Assembly (NCBI RefSeq): GCF_000473225.1
Contig: NZ_KI421509.1
Location: 2,267,741 to 2,331,740 of the forward strand
Direction of reading: 5' to 3'
DNA length: 64,000 nucleotides
DNA from: Sedimentitalea nanhaiensis DSM 24252
Lineage (GTDB): Bacteria > Pseudomonadota > Alphaproteobacteria > Rhodobacterales > Rhodobacteraceae
Shown: positions 1 through 7,618 of the stretch, piece after piece
How positions within the stretch are numbered: the first letter of the stretch is position 1
Layout: each line of letters starts with the position of its first letter
Translations under genes and position numbers: made by a program
The notes under the pieces: generated by a model
The model's input: the letters and a program-made list of their open reading frames with translations, nothing else
What the model was told of the DNA's origin: nothing
Databases searched by the model: none

Positions 1-769
1 CTCCCGCCTGCAACGCGCAAAAGAGGCCGGTGTATTGCAATCGGTCGACAGTGCAGTTCTGGAAACGCGTGTCCCCGCCTATCTGCAAGATGCAGACAAC
101 CAGTGGTTCGGCTTTTCGCAGCGCTCGCGGATCATCTTTTACGACAAGAACGATGTGACCGATCCGCCGCAAACCTATGCCGAACTTGCCGACCCCAAAT
201 ACAAGGGTATGGTCTGTATCCGGTCGTCGTCAAACACCTATAACCAGACCCTGCTGGCCTCGATCATCACCCATACCAATGAGGCCGCCGCCAAGGAATG
301 GGCGCAGGGCATCGTCGACAATATGGCCCGCAAGCCACAGGGCGGTGACACCGACCAGATGCGCGGCATCATTTCCGGCGAGTGCGAAATCGCGGTCGCC
401 AACACCTATTACTTTGCCCGCGCCATCCGCACCGATGTCAAAGGTCTGTCCGAGCAACGCGAAACCATCGGCTGGGTGTTCCCCGATCAGGACGGCAACG
501 GCGCACATATGAATTTGTCCGGCGGTGGCATGGCCGCTCATGCGCCGAATCGCGAAAATGCAATCAAGTTCCTGGAATACCTGTCCAGCGACTCGGCACA
601 GGTCTATTTCTCGGCCGGAAACGACGAATATCCGTCCGTACCCGGTGTGGCCCTGTCCCCCTCGATCGCCGAACTTGGGTTCTTCAAACCCGACGACGTG
701 AACCTGTCGGAGGTGGCCAACAACCTGCCAGCAGCACAGCGGATCTTTAATGAGGTAAACTGGGAATAA
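1..769 (+). CDS. fbpA: Ferric iron ABC transporter periplasmic binding protein, C-terminal part
   Basis: The gene enters from the left edge already open; 255 residues are visible and it ends in TAA. The protein belongs to the FbpA/IdiA/AfuA family, periplasmic type II binding proteins that carry Fe(3+) to an FbpBC transporter. Visible support is the NTYYFAR segment, which places the tyrosine pair that binds iron in this family, followed by a Gly-rich GGGMAAHAPNREN stretch and a FLEYLSSD segment typical of the C-terminal lobe. The N-terminus and signal peptide lie outside the window. A strong terminator follows directly, so this is the last gene of its transcript. A matching permease is found 2 kb away on the other strand; no ATPase is visible. 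The assignment to iron rests on family resemblance. Confidence 0.85.
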   Translation, partial: SRLQRAKEAGVLQSVDSAVLETRVPAYLQDADNQWFGFSQRSRIIFYDKNDVTDPPQTYAELADPKYKGMVCIRSSSNTYNQTLLASIITHTNEAAAKEWAQGIVDNMARKPQGGDTDQMRGIISGECEIAVANTYYFARAIRTDVKGLSEQRETIGWVFPDQDGNGAHMNLSGGGMAAHAPNRENAIKFLEYLSSDSAQVYFSAGNDEYPSVPGVALSPSIAELGFFKPDDVNLSEVANNLPAAQRIFNEVNWE

Positions 770-795
770 CCCAGGTCACAATCGATGCAGAACTG

Positions 796-824
796 GGCGC
801 AGGGTTTCTCCTGCGCCTTTTTTT
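796..824 (+). terminator. Rho-independent terminator after the iron-binding protein gene
   Basis: A perfect 8-bp GC-rich stem (GGCGCAGG, 796-803, with CCTGCGCC, 810-817) encloses a 6-nt loop and is followed by seven T residues (818-824). It lies 27 bases beyond the stop codon and separates the iron-binding protein gene from the cyclase gene. Confidence 0.9.
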
Positions 825-1023
825 GTGCAAAGCGCGCCTAGGTGGGGTGGAATGGTATTTTCCACGGCAAGCTGTCACAATCAAGGTAAGGAAGACCGGT
901 ATACCACTGGGCGCCCATTTATGGCATCTCTGCCGCAGATCGCGGATATGATACACTACGGTGGCCGATTTTTGACCGGCATCTACAATCAGACTGCTTA
1001 TTTGAACCTGGACCAATTTTGTC

Positions 1024-1911
1024 ATGCCCCACGCCAGCGTCTTGATTTCGGACATTACCGGCAGCACCCAGCTGTACGAGACCGAAAGCAATCAGGCCGC
1101 CCTGGAACAGGTCAGCAAGGTATTGGCCCGGATGCGGCAAATCATCGAGAACACGGGCGGCAAATGCGTGAAATCCCAGGGCGACGACGTCCTGAGCTTT
1201 TTCAGGACCTCAGATGAGTCCTTTCAGGCCGCCTGGGCAATGATCAATGAATCCTGGCCTGCTGGGCTGTCGGTACATGTGGGCATCTATTTCGGCGAGA
1301 TCCTGAACCACGAAAACGACATCTATGGCAGTGCGGTGAACACCGCAGCACGGCTCACCTCGCTGGCCAAGCCGGGTGAGGTTCTGGTTGGCGATCAGAG
1401 CTTCGACGACCTGAAGCCGGACTCAAAGGCGCGCTTGCAGATGATCGGCGAGATCCAGTTGCGTGGCAAGGCCCGCTCCACGCGGGTCTATTCCTGTTCG
1501 GTGACCGAGATGAGCGAACAAACCGTCATCTTCGCCAAACCTGCGCAGGAACGTTCCGGTGGCACCGAATATGCCGAGTTCAGTCTGGGGGACAAGACCT
1601 GGCAGATTGGCGAGGGGAATACCCTGACCATCGGACGCTCCGCAGAGTGCGACATCGTCCTTAGCCAGCCCTGGGTGTCACGCAAACACGCCGCCCTGTC
1701 CGTGAGACGCTGGCAAGTGGAGTTTACCGATCACAGCAGCTCGGGCAGCGTGATCCGAATAGCCAATGGAACCGAGGTGCTCTTGCACCGGCGCACCACA
1801 CTGCTGAACGGAGCAGGTGTAATTTACCCGGGTCCACGCACACATCTGGACGAATCCGCTTGCATCCGGTTCGCCATCCACGAGCTGGCTTTGATGGAAG
1901 CCGCCAAATAG
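1024..1911 (+). CDS. Class III adenylate/guanylate cyclase fused to a C-terminal FHA domain
   Basis: This 295-residue soluble protein has a class III nucleotide cyclase domain (about residues 1-165) and a forkhead-associated domain (about 185-275). The cyclase residues look complete: a metal-binding Asp in LISDITGST, the second Asp in KSQGDDVL with the base-selecting Lys just before it, the DIYG segment, and the VNTAAR segment that supplies the transition-state Asn and Arg. The FHA part shows GRSAECDI and SRKHAAL, the usual phosphothreonine-binding loops. Family knowledge suggests it makes cAMP (an Asp is at the base-specifying position) and that the FHA domain links activity to a phosphorylated partner. 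No kinase gene is adjacent. It appears to be a single-gene transcript between a terminator and a hairpin at 1929-1948. Confidence 0.88.
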   Translation: MPHASVLISDITGSTQLYETESNQAALEQVSKVLARMRQIIENTGGKCVKSQGDDVLSFFRTSDESFQAAWAMINESWPAGLSVHVGIYFGEILNHENDIYGSAVNTAARLTSLAKPGEVLVGDQSFDDLKPDSKARLQMIGEIQLRGKARSTRVYSCSVTEMSEQTVIFAKPAQERSGGTEYAEFSLGDKTWQIGEGNTLTIGRSAECDIVLSQPWVSRKHAALSVRRWQVEFTDHSSSGSVIRIANGTEVLLHRRTTLLNGAGVIYPGPRTHLDESACIRFAIHELALMEAAK

Positions 1912-2025
1912 GCGAGAATTTCGGGTTTGCCCGGGTATGATCCCGGGCTACTGCTGTGGCCGACAGGAGCCCAACATGCCAGACACCGCCATGACTCAGC
2001 CCGCACTCATAGAGGCGGCAGCACT

Positions 2026-2886
2026 ATGACCAACCTGCCCGTAACGATACTCAGCGGCTATCTCGGCGCTGGCAAGACCACGCTGATCAACCGGCTGCTC
2101 GCCGAGGATCACGGGCTGCACCTGATGGTCATCGTCAACGATTTCGGCGCGATCAATATCGATACCGCGCTGATCGACGCACGGGGCGAGGACAGCGTCG
2201 CACTGACCAATGGCTGCGTCTGCTGCACTATGGGGCCGGATCTGTCGATGGCCCTGACCCAGGTTCTGGAGCGCAATCCCCGCCCCGATCACCTGATCAT
2301 CGAGGCCAGCGGTATCGCCGACCCTGCCGCCGTCGCCAATGCCGTCCTTGCCGAACCCGACCTCGGCTATGCCGGGATCGTGACGCTGGTGGATGCACAG
2401 AACATCGCTGGGCTTCTGGCCGACGATCTGGTTGCACCGCAGGTCACGCAACAGATAACCGCCGCCGATTTGGTGATGCTGACCAAAACCGACGTGCCGG
2501 ATCCAGAAATGATCGAACGCCTGACCCGGATCGGCGCGCGCGCACCTACCGCGGTCGGCGACGCCGCGCTGAGTAATCTGCTGTTTGACATTGTTCCGTT
2601 GCCCCGTGGCCGCAGCATCGCACCGCATCCGGCCTATGCCAGCTGGCAACATGACAGCGATCTGGTGCTGGATCGGGCGGCAATGGGCGACAAGCTGGCC
2701 AGCCGGCCCGACGGCCTCTATCGGCTCAAGGGATTCATCCGCACCGGGGATGGCAGCTATGAGGTGCATGTGGTCGGACGTCATGTCCATGCCCGGCGCG
2801 CACAGGCCGATCGCACCTCGCTGGTCGCTCTCGGCCCTGCCGATCGCATCACCCGCGCCGACATCCAGACCTGGTGGGAGTCCTGA
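2026..2886 (+). CDS. CobW/COG0523 family metal-chaperone GTPase
   Basis: This is a 286-residue P-loop GTPase of the CobW/COG0523 family, proteins that insert or traffic metals such as Zn or Co. The Walker A loop GYLGAGKTT lies at residues 11-19, and the family metal-binding motif CVCC follows in NGCVCCT. A TKTD segment stands for the base-recognition loop. The C-terminal CobW_C domain is present but short, and the whole protein is smaller than most family members (about 320-400 residues). The ATG at 2026 was chosen because the P-loop follows at the expected distance and AGAGG lies upstream. An upstream in-frame extension from 1927 reads as non-coding. The client metal protein cannot be told from sequence; the iron-permease gene converges on it. 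Confidence 0.85.
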   Translation: MTNLPVTILSGYLGAGKTTLINRLLAEDHGLHLMVIVNDFGAINIDTALIDARGEDSVALTNGCVCCTMGPDLSMALTQVLERNPRPDHLIIEASGIADPAAVANAVLAEPDLGYAGIVTLVDAQNIAGLLADDLVAPQVTQQITAADLVMLTKTDVPDPEMIERLTRIGARAPTAVGDAALSNLLFDIVPLPRGRSIAPHPAYASWQHDSDLVLDRAAMGDKLASRPDGLYRLKGFIRTGDGSYEVHVVGRHVHARRAQADRTSLVALGPADRITRADIQTWWES

Positions 2887-2905
2887 TGACCCGCAGGAAG
2901 CCCGC

Positions 2906-4603
2906 TCAGCGGGTCCGCCCGACCTGACGACAGATCAGGATCACAGGCAGCAAACCGACCGCAACGATCACAAGACTCGGCACCGCCGCGCCTTCAAGCC
3001 GCTCGTCGCTGGCCAGCCGATAAGCCTGCACCGCCAAGGTGTCATAGTTGAAAGGCCGCATGATCAGCGTCGCAGGCAGTTCCTTCATCACGTCGACGAA
3101 CACGATCAGCAGCGCAGTCAGCAAGCTGGGCGTCAGGATCGGCAGATGCACCCGTCGCAGCGTACCCAGAGGGGTCTCGCCCAGCGAGCGTGCAGCGGCG
3201 TCCATGTTGGCATGTACAGTGCTTTGCCCTCCCTCATACGCCCCCAGGGCGGCGGCAAGAAAACGCACCATATAGGCCGCGATCAGCAGCCAGATGGAAC
3301 CGGTCACCAATAACCCGGTCGAGATGCCAAAGTTGCTGCGCATCCAGCCATCCAGCGCATTGTCAAAGGCAGCAAAGGGCACCATCAGCCCGACCGCGAT
3401 CACCCCGCCGGGCACAGCATATCCCATCCGCGCGATATAGGCCGCAACCGAGGATTTTCGGCCCGGCCGCAGCCGTTGATAGAAACCGACGCAGACGGCC
3501 GCCGCCAATGTCACCGCCGCCGCGATACCGGCCAGGGTGATCGAATTGCGGATGAAACCGATATAACGCGGGCTGAGCAAATCCTGTTCTCCGCCCAGGC
3601 CCATGTTGAACAGCACCAGCACTGGCAGCACGCAGCCCAACACCACCGGGGTCACGCACAGCAGCAACGCCAGCCCGGCACGCCAACCGGTCAGGTGCGC
3701 GGGTGGCATCGCCTTATGTCCCTTCCCCGCCTGATGATATTTTGCGCGCCCACGCTGAACCCGTTCTAGGATCGCAAGAAACAGCGCAAAGCTGAGCAGG
3801 CACAACGCCAACTGCGCGGCCCCGGCACGGTCGGCCAGCGAAAACCAGCTGGTATAGATGCCGGTGGCAAAAGTCTGCACGCTGAAATAGGCCACGGTCC
3901 CGAAATCGGCAATGGTTTCCATCACTGTCAACAGCACACCGCCCGCAATCGCCGGGCGCGCCATTGGCAGGCTGACCTTCCAGAAAGCGGACCAGGCGCT
4001 GTTGCCCAATGTTCGCGCAGCCAGAAATGCCGCCGAACTTTGTTGCAGGAACGCCGCCCGTGCCAGCAGATAGACATAGGGATAAAGCACTAGAATCAAC
4101 ATGAATGCCGCACCCCAGATCGAGCGGATCTCGGGGAACCAGTAGTCTCTTGGACCCCAGCCGGTCGCCGCGCGCAGGGCGGACTGAACGATGCCGGGAT
4201 GATCCAGCAGATAGGTATAGGCATAGGCCAGCACATAGGCCGGGAACGCCAGCGGCAGAACCAGCGCGATCTCCAGCACCCGCACACCGGGAAAGCGCGT
4301 CATCGTCACCAGCCATGCCGCGCCGACACCCACCGCGAAAGTCCCCGCCGCCACCATCAGCACCAGCGCCACTGTGGTCAGGGCATATCGTGGCAGCACC
4401 GTGTCCCAGAGATGGCTGATCGTGTCGGTGCCCCCGGTCACTGCGGCCAACGCCACCGCCAGCATCGGCAACAGGCAGACCGCTGCCACGCCATAAGCCA
4501 GAACCGACAACAGTCCCGCGCCACCCTGCGTGCGGCGGTGCCTACCGTAAGCGGCATATTGAACGGTTTCGGTCACGTTGGTTTTGCTCTGGTCCGACTT
4601 CAT
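2906..4603 (-). CDS. fbpB: Iron(III)-type ABC transporter permease, two fused membrane domains
   Basis: This integral membrane protein of about 565 residues is built as two tandem MetI-like permease domains, the FbpB/SfuB/AfuB architecture for ferric iron import. Each half carries an EAA-type coupling loop (AARTLGNSAWSAF near the middle and AAARSLGETPLGTL near the C-terminus) that would dock the ATPase. About twelve hydrophobic segments can be traced. The ATG at 4603 was taken as start; a TTG nine codons upstream is possible. The gene runs in the same direction as the liv/ligase operon and begins 93 bases after the SDR stop, so it could be read through from it. The likely partner is the binding protein at the left edge, although they are on opposite strands and no ATPase gene is visible here. 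Confidence 0.85.
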   Translation of the reverse strand: MKSDQSKTNVTETVQYAAYGRHRRTQGGAGLLSVLAYGVAAVCLLPMLAVALAAVTGGTDTISHLWDTVLPRYALTTVALVLMVAAGTFAVGVGAAWLVTMTRFPGVRVLEIALVLPLAFPAYVLAYAYTYLLDHPGIVQSALRAATGWGPRDYWFPEIRSIWGAAFMLILVLYPYVYLLARAAFLQQSSAAFLAARTLGNSAWSAFWKVSLPMARPAIAGGVLLTVMETIADFGTVAYFSVQTFATGIYTSWFSLADRAGAAQLALCLLSFALFLAILERVQRGRAKYHQAGKGHKAMPPAHLTGWRAGLALLLCVTPVVLGCVLPVLVLFNMGLGGEQDLLSPRYIGFIRNSITLAGIAAAVTLAAAVCVGFYQRLRPGRKSSVAAYIARMGYAVPGGVIAVGLMVPFAAFDNALDGWMRSNFGISTGLLVTGSIWLLIAAYMVRFLAAALGAYEGGQSTVHANMDAAARSLGETPLGTLRRVHLPILTPSLLTALLIVFVDVMKELPATLIMRPFNYDTLAVQAYRLASDERLEGAAVPSLVIVAVGLLPVILICRQVGRTR

Positions 4604-4696
4604 GCCAATCCGGTGCGGGTATTGGTTCAAACGTTATTCGACCATTTTCGTCGGAAAGACCAGATTGAATGCCGCGACGGGTTGCCCCGGATCGCA

Positions 4697-5392
4697 TCAC
4701 AGCCTGTAGCCGCCGGAGACCGCAAGTACTTCGCCGGTGATAAACCCAGCCTGGTCGCTGGCCAGGAACCGCACCGCGCGCGCCACATCGTCAGGCGTGC
4801 CGATGCGTCCCAGCGCCGTCTGCTGGACAAACTGTTGGGTCAGATCGGGTGGGCGCGGATCTTCCGGGATGTTGATCGCGCCTGGCGCGACGGCGTTGAT
4901 ACGGATGCCCCGGTCGCCCAGTTCCTTGGCCATGGCCCGGGTCCACAGATTCAGCGCCGCCTTGCTGGCGCCATAGATCGAGGCGTCCTTGGGTGGCAAC
5001 ACCGCGTTGATCGAAGAGATGTTCACAATCGCAGCACCCGGCTTCAAATACTCAAGCGCCGCCGCCAGCAGTTCCCCCGGCGCAATCAGGTTCACATCCA
5101 GGATTGCACGCGCGGCATCTGCGGCGAATTTGTCAACAGGGGTCGAGGCGACCAATCCGGCATTATTCACGATCACGTCCAGACCTCCGAACCGGCGGAT
5201 CACCTCGGCGATGATCGTCCGACAGGCGCACGCGTCGGTAAGATCGGCCCGAATGGCGGCAATAGACGCGGGCAAACCGTCTGGACGTGTGTCGCGCCAG
5301 GTGATCGCGACCTGATGGTCATGCGCCAGATCCAGCGCAATGGCGCGACCGATGCCGCGGGCACCGCCCGTGACCAGCGCCACACGGGTCAT
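4697..5392 (-). CDS. SDR-family NAD(P)-dependent oxidoreductase
   Basis: This 231-residue classical short-chain dehydrogenase has a nucleotide-binding TGGARGIG loop at residues 8-15, the NNAG motif, the catalytic Ser in the NISS segment, and the YGASK active-site Tyr-x3-Lys. The C-terminus ends in the usual GEVLAVSGGYRL. It starts 31 bases after the stop of the PaaK-like ligase and is probably the last liv-operon gene. By position it may oxidise or reduce an intermediate of the imported acid, for example a 3-hydroxyacyl group, but nothing in the sequence fixes the substrate. FabG-like enzymes are usually about 245 residues, so this one is slightly short. Confidence 0.85.
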   Translation of the reverse strand: MTRVALVTGGARGIGRAIALDLAHDHQVAITWRDTRPDGLPASIAAIRADLTDACACRTIIAEVIRRFGGLDVIVNNAGLVASTPVDKFAADAARAILDVNLIAPGELLAAALEYLKPGAAIVNISSINAVLPPKDASIYGASKAALNLWTRAMAKELGDRGIRINAVAPGAINIPEDPRPPDLTQQFVQQTALGRIGTPDDVARAVRFLASDQAGFITGEVLAVSGGYRL

Positions 5393-5423
5393 GCGTCAGG
5401 ATCCGTCATCGCAGGTGCGGCGC

Positions 5424-6644
5424 TCAGTCATAGCTGCGCTGATCCTCGATCACCAGCCCGTCCTTGGGCAGGCTGCCCGGCGCGACCACTTCCACCGCAC
5501 CCTTGAGTTTCAGGACATCGGCAATGGTCTTGGCATAGGCCGCACCGTCACCGCCACGGGCCTCGATCTGCACCGTCATCGTGTCCATTTCGCCTTGGCG
5601 GGTGGCAATGACCCGCGCCTTGACGATCTCGTCATGCTTGGCGACCAGCGTGGCCACCTGTTCGGGGCGGATGAACATGCCCTTGATCTTGGTGGTCTGG
5701 TCTGCGCGCCCCATCCAGCCCTTGATGCGCATATTGGTGCGCCCGCAAGGCGATTGCCCCGCCATCATCGCGCTGAGATCGCCGGTGGCGAAACGGATCA
5801 ACGGGTAATCCGGGTTCAGCGTCGTTACGACCACCTCGCCCACTTCGCCCGGCGCTACTGGCGTGCCGGTGCCCGGAGTCACAATCTCGACGATGACATG
5901 CTCGTCTGCGATCATGCCCTCCATCGCCGCACTTTCATAGGCGATGTTGCCAAGATCGGCAGTACCATAGGATTGCAGACAGACGATCCCGCGATCAGCA
6001 TATTCGGCGCGCAGACTGGGGAACAAAGCCCCGCCGCCGACGGTCGCCTTGGTGAAATGCAACCGCACGCCCATGCTGTCGGCTTTGTCCAGGATCACCT
6101 TGAGATAATCCGGCGTGCCCGCATAAGCGTTGGTGCCCACGTCGCGCGCTGCCGTGACCTGCAATTCGGTCTGGCCCGTGCCAGCAGGCAGCACCGCCGC
6201 CCCGACCGCACGGGCTCCGCTTTCGAACAGCATCCCCGCCGGAGTCAGATGATATCCGAAACAGTTCTGCACAATGTCACCGGGGCCGATGCCCACCGCA
6301 TGCAATACGCGGCCGAACCGCCACCAGTCGTGGCCGATGCCGCCTGGCTCATAGATCGGGCCGGGAGATTGGAAAATATGCGCATAGCCACAGGCGGGCT
6401 TCGCTGTGAAGCCGCCAAAGGGCGGGTTTTCCGCCTGTGCCCTGCCCAGTTCGGACTTGCGCAGCACCGGCAGCGCCGCCAGCGCCGCCGCGTCGGTAAT
6501 CGTTTCGGCATCGACATCGCCCAATGTGGCGGCATAACCGGCCAGCGTCTTGGCCCGGGCGATCTGCACCGGCAATTCGCGGGCAAGGTCCGCGGCGCGT
6601 TGGTCGGCTGAACGGGTTTCCAGATCGTCATAATAACCGGTCAT
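5424..6644 (-). CDS. Phenylacetate-CoA ligase (PaaK)-like adenylate-forming enzyme
   Basis: This 406-residue protein of the PaaK branch of adenylate-forming enzymes would activate a carboxylic acid to its acyl-CoA. Later family motifs are clear: YGTADLG (the Y-G-x-x region), RFATGDLS (the ribose-binding Asp), and GRADQTTKIKGMFIRPEQV, the hinge and C-terminal domain entry. The phosphate-binding loop, SSGTTGKP in typical PaaK, is replaced near residues 90-100 by FQSPGPIYEP. The ATG at 6644 has GGAG nine bases upstream; a longer reading would overlap livF. It lies inside an operon with a liv-type transporter and a second CoA ligase, suggesting uptake and activation of an aromatic or similar acid. 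Whether it still adenylates is uncertain. Confidence 0.8.
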   Translation of the reverse strand: MTGYYDDLETRSADQRAADLARELPVQIARAKTLAGYAATLGDVDAETITDAAALAALPVLRKSELGRAQAENPPFGGFTAKPACGYAHIFQSPGPIYEPGGIGHDWWRFGRVLHAVGIGPGDIVQNCFGYHLTPAGMLFESGARAVGAAVLPAGTGQTELQVTAARDVGTNAYAGTPDYLKVILDKADSMGVRLHFTKATVGGGALFPSLRAEYADRGIVCLQSYGTADLGNIAYESAAMEGMIADEHVIVEIVTPGTGTPVAPGEVGEVVVTTLNPDYPLIRFATGDLSAMMAGQSPCGRTNMRIKGWMGRADQTTKIKGMFIRPEQVATLVAKHDEIVKARVIATRQGEMDTMTVQIEARGGDGAAYAKTIADVLKLKGAVEVVAPGSLPKDGLVIEDQRSYD

Positions 6645-6712
6645 TTTGACAGTACTCCACAGGGGTCCGCCTTGCAGGTCGGCGGTTTGGGTCTTGAGCA
6701 GAGCAGCGGCAT

Positions 6713-7549
6713 TTAGCTGAGCCACCGCTTGCGGCGGCGATAGCTGCGCACGTCACGGAACGATTTGCGTCCCTCATCCGACATGCCCAGGTAGAATTCC
6801 TTGACGTCGGGATTTTCCCGCAGCTCGGCGGCAGGTCCGTCCATCACCACGCGGCCCGATTCCAGGATGTAACCGTAATGGGCAAAACGCAGCGCCACGT
6901 TGGTGTTCTGTTCGGCCAGCAGAAAAGACACGCCCTCTTTCTCGTTCAGGTCCTTGACGATACCAAAGATTTCTTCGACCAGCTGCGGTGCCAGACCCAT
7001 GCTGGGTTCGTCCAGCAGGATGGTTTCCGGTTTGGACATCAGCGCGCGCCCGATCGCGACCATCTGCTGTTCGCCGCCCGAGGTATAGCCCGCCTGGCTT
7101 TTTCGCCGTTCACGCAGGCGGGGAAAATACTCATAGACCTTCTCCAGATCGGCCATCATCGCGGCCTTGCCTTCGGCACGGGTGTAATATCCGGTCAGCA
7201 GGTTTTCCTCGACCGTGAGGTGTTCAAAACAGTGGCGTCCCTCCATCACCTGGATCACGCCGCGCCGGACCAGTTCGGCGGGGTCCAGTTCATGCACAAT
7301 CTCGCCACGGTGCTTGATCGAGCCCTTGGTGACCTCTCCGCGTTCGGAGTGCAGCAGGTTGCTGATCGCTTTCAGCGTGGTGGTCTTGCCCGCCCCGTTG
7401 CCGCCCAGAAGAGCAGTGATACCACCCCGGGGCACGTTCAGGCTGACGCCTTTAAGCACCAGGATCACGTGATTGTAGATCACTTCGATGTTGTTGACTT
7501 CCAGCAGGGTCTCGGCCTGCACGTCGGTGGTCTTGGCGGCATCCAGCAT
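6713..7549 (-). CDS. livF: LivF-type branched-chain amino acid ABC transporter ATPase
   Basis: This 278-residue ATPase has Walker A GGNGAGKTT, the signature TSGGEQQMVAIGRAL, Walker B ILLDEPSMGLAP, and the LivF-type start in which the domain begins LLEVNNIEVIYNHV. It energises import with LivG, LivH and LivM, all encoded just upstream in the same operon. The ATG at 7549 has GGAAGA seven bases before it; an ATG six codons earlier is the alternative. It is separated from the binding-protein gene by a strong intercistronic hairpin. The C-terminus has an extra basic tail (RRRKRWLS), which is unusual but harmless to the fold. In this gene neighbourhood the transported molecule may be an organic acid rather than leucine or valine. 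Confidence 0.9.
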   Translation of the reverse strand: MLDAAKTTDVQAETLLEVNNIEVIYNHVILVLKGVSLNVPRGGITALLGGNGAGKTTTLKAISNLLHSERGEVTKGSIKHRGEIVHELDPAELVRRGVIQVMEGRHCFEHLTVEENLLTGYYTRAEGKAAMMADLEKVYEYFPRLRERRKSQAGYTSGGEQQMVAIGRALMSKPETILLDEPSMGLAPQLVEEIFGIVKDLNEKEGVSFLLAEQNTNVALRFAHYGYILESGRVVMDGPAAELRENPDVKEFYLGMSDEGRKSFRDVRSYRRRKRWLS

Positions 7550-7580
7550 GGGGTATCTTCCCGGCATAACGTGTGAGCTC

Positions 7581-7608
7581 TCCGGCGGCGACGGCAGCCG
7601 CCGCCGGA
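7581..7608 (-). other. Intercistronic hairpin between the binding-protein gene and livF
   Basis: A perfect 10-bp inverted repeat (TCCGGCGGCG at 7581-7590 and CGCCGCCGGA at 7599-7608) with an 8-nt loop lies in the 69-base gap between the binding-protein stop and livF. No T tract follows, so it is not a classical terminator. Such hairpins behind binding-protein genes commonly protect the upstream mRNA and lower downstream expression; that role is inferred here. Confidence 0.75.
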
Positions 7609-7618
7609 CTATCGCGCC

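Noticed and set aside
1929-1948. Perfect GCCCGGG/CCCGGGC hairpin after the cyclase gene
   Set aside because: There is no T tract on either side, so I did not call it a terminator.
1927-2025. Longer upstream start for the CobW gene
   Set aside because: The 33 extra residues are unlike the family and the ATG at 2026 has a ribosome site and correct distance to the P-loop.
2888-2915. Inverted repeat at the convergent ends of the CobW and permease genes
   Set aside because: The loop is long (14 nt) and no T tract follows; a shorter inner stem is possible but weak.
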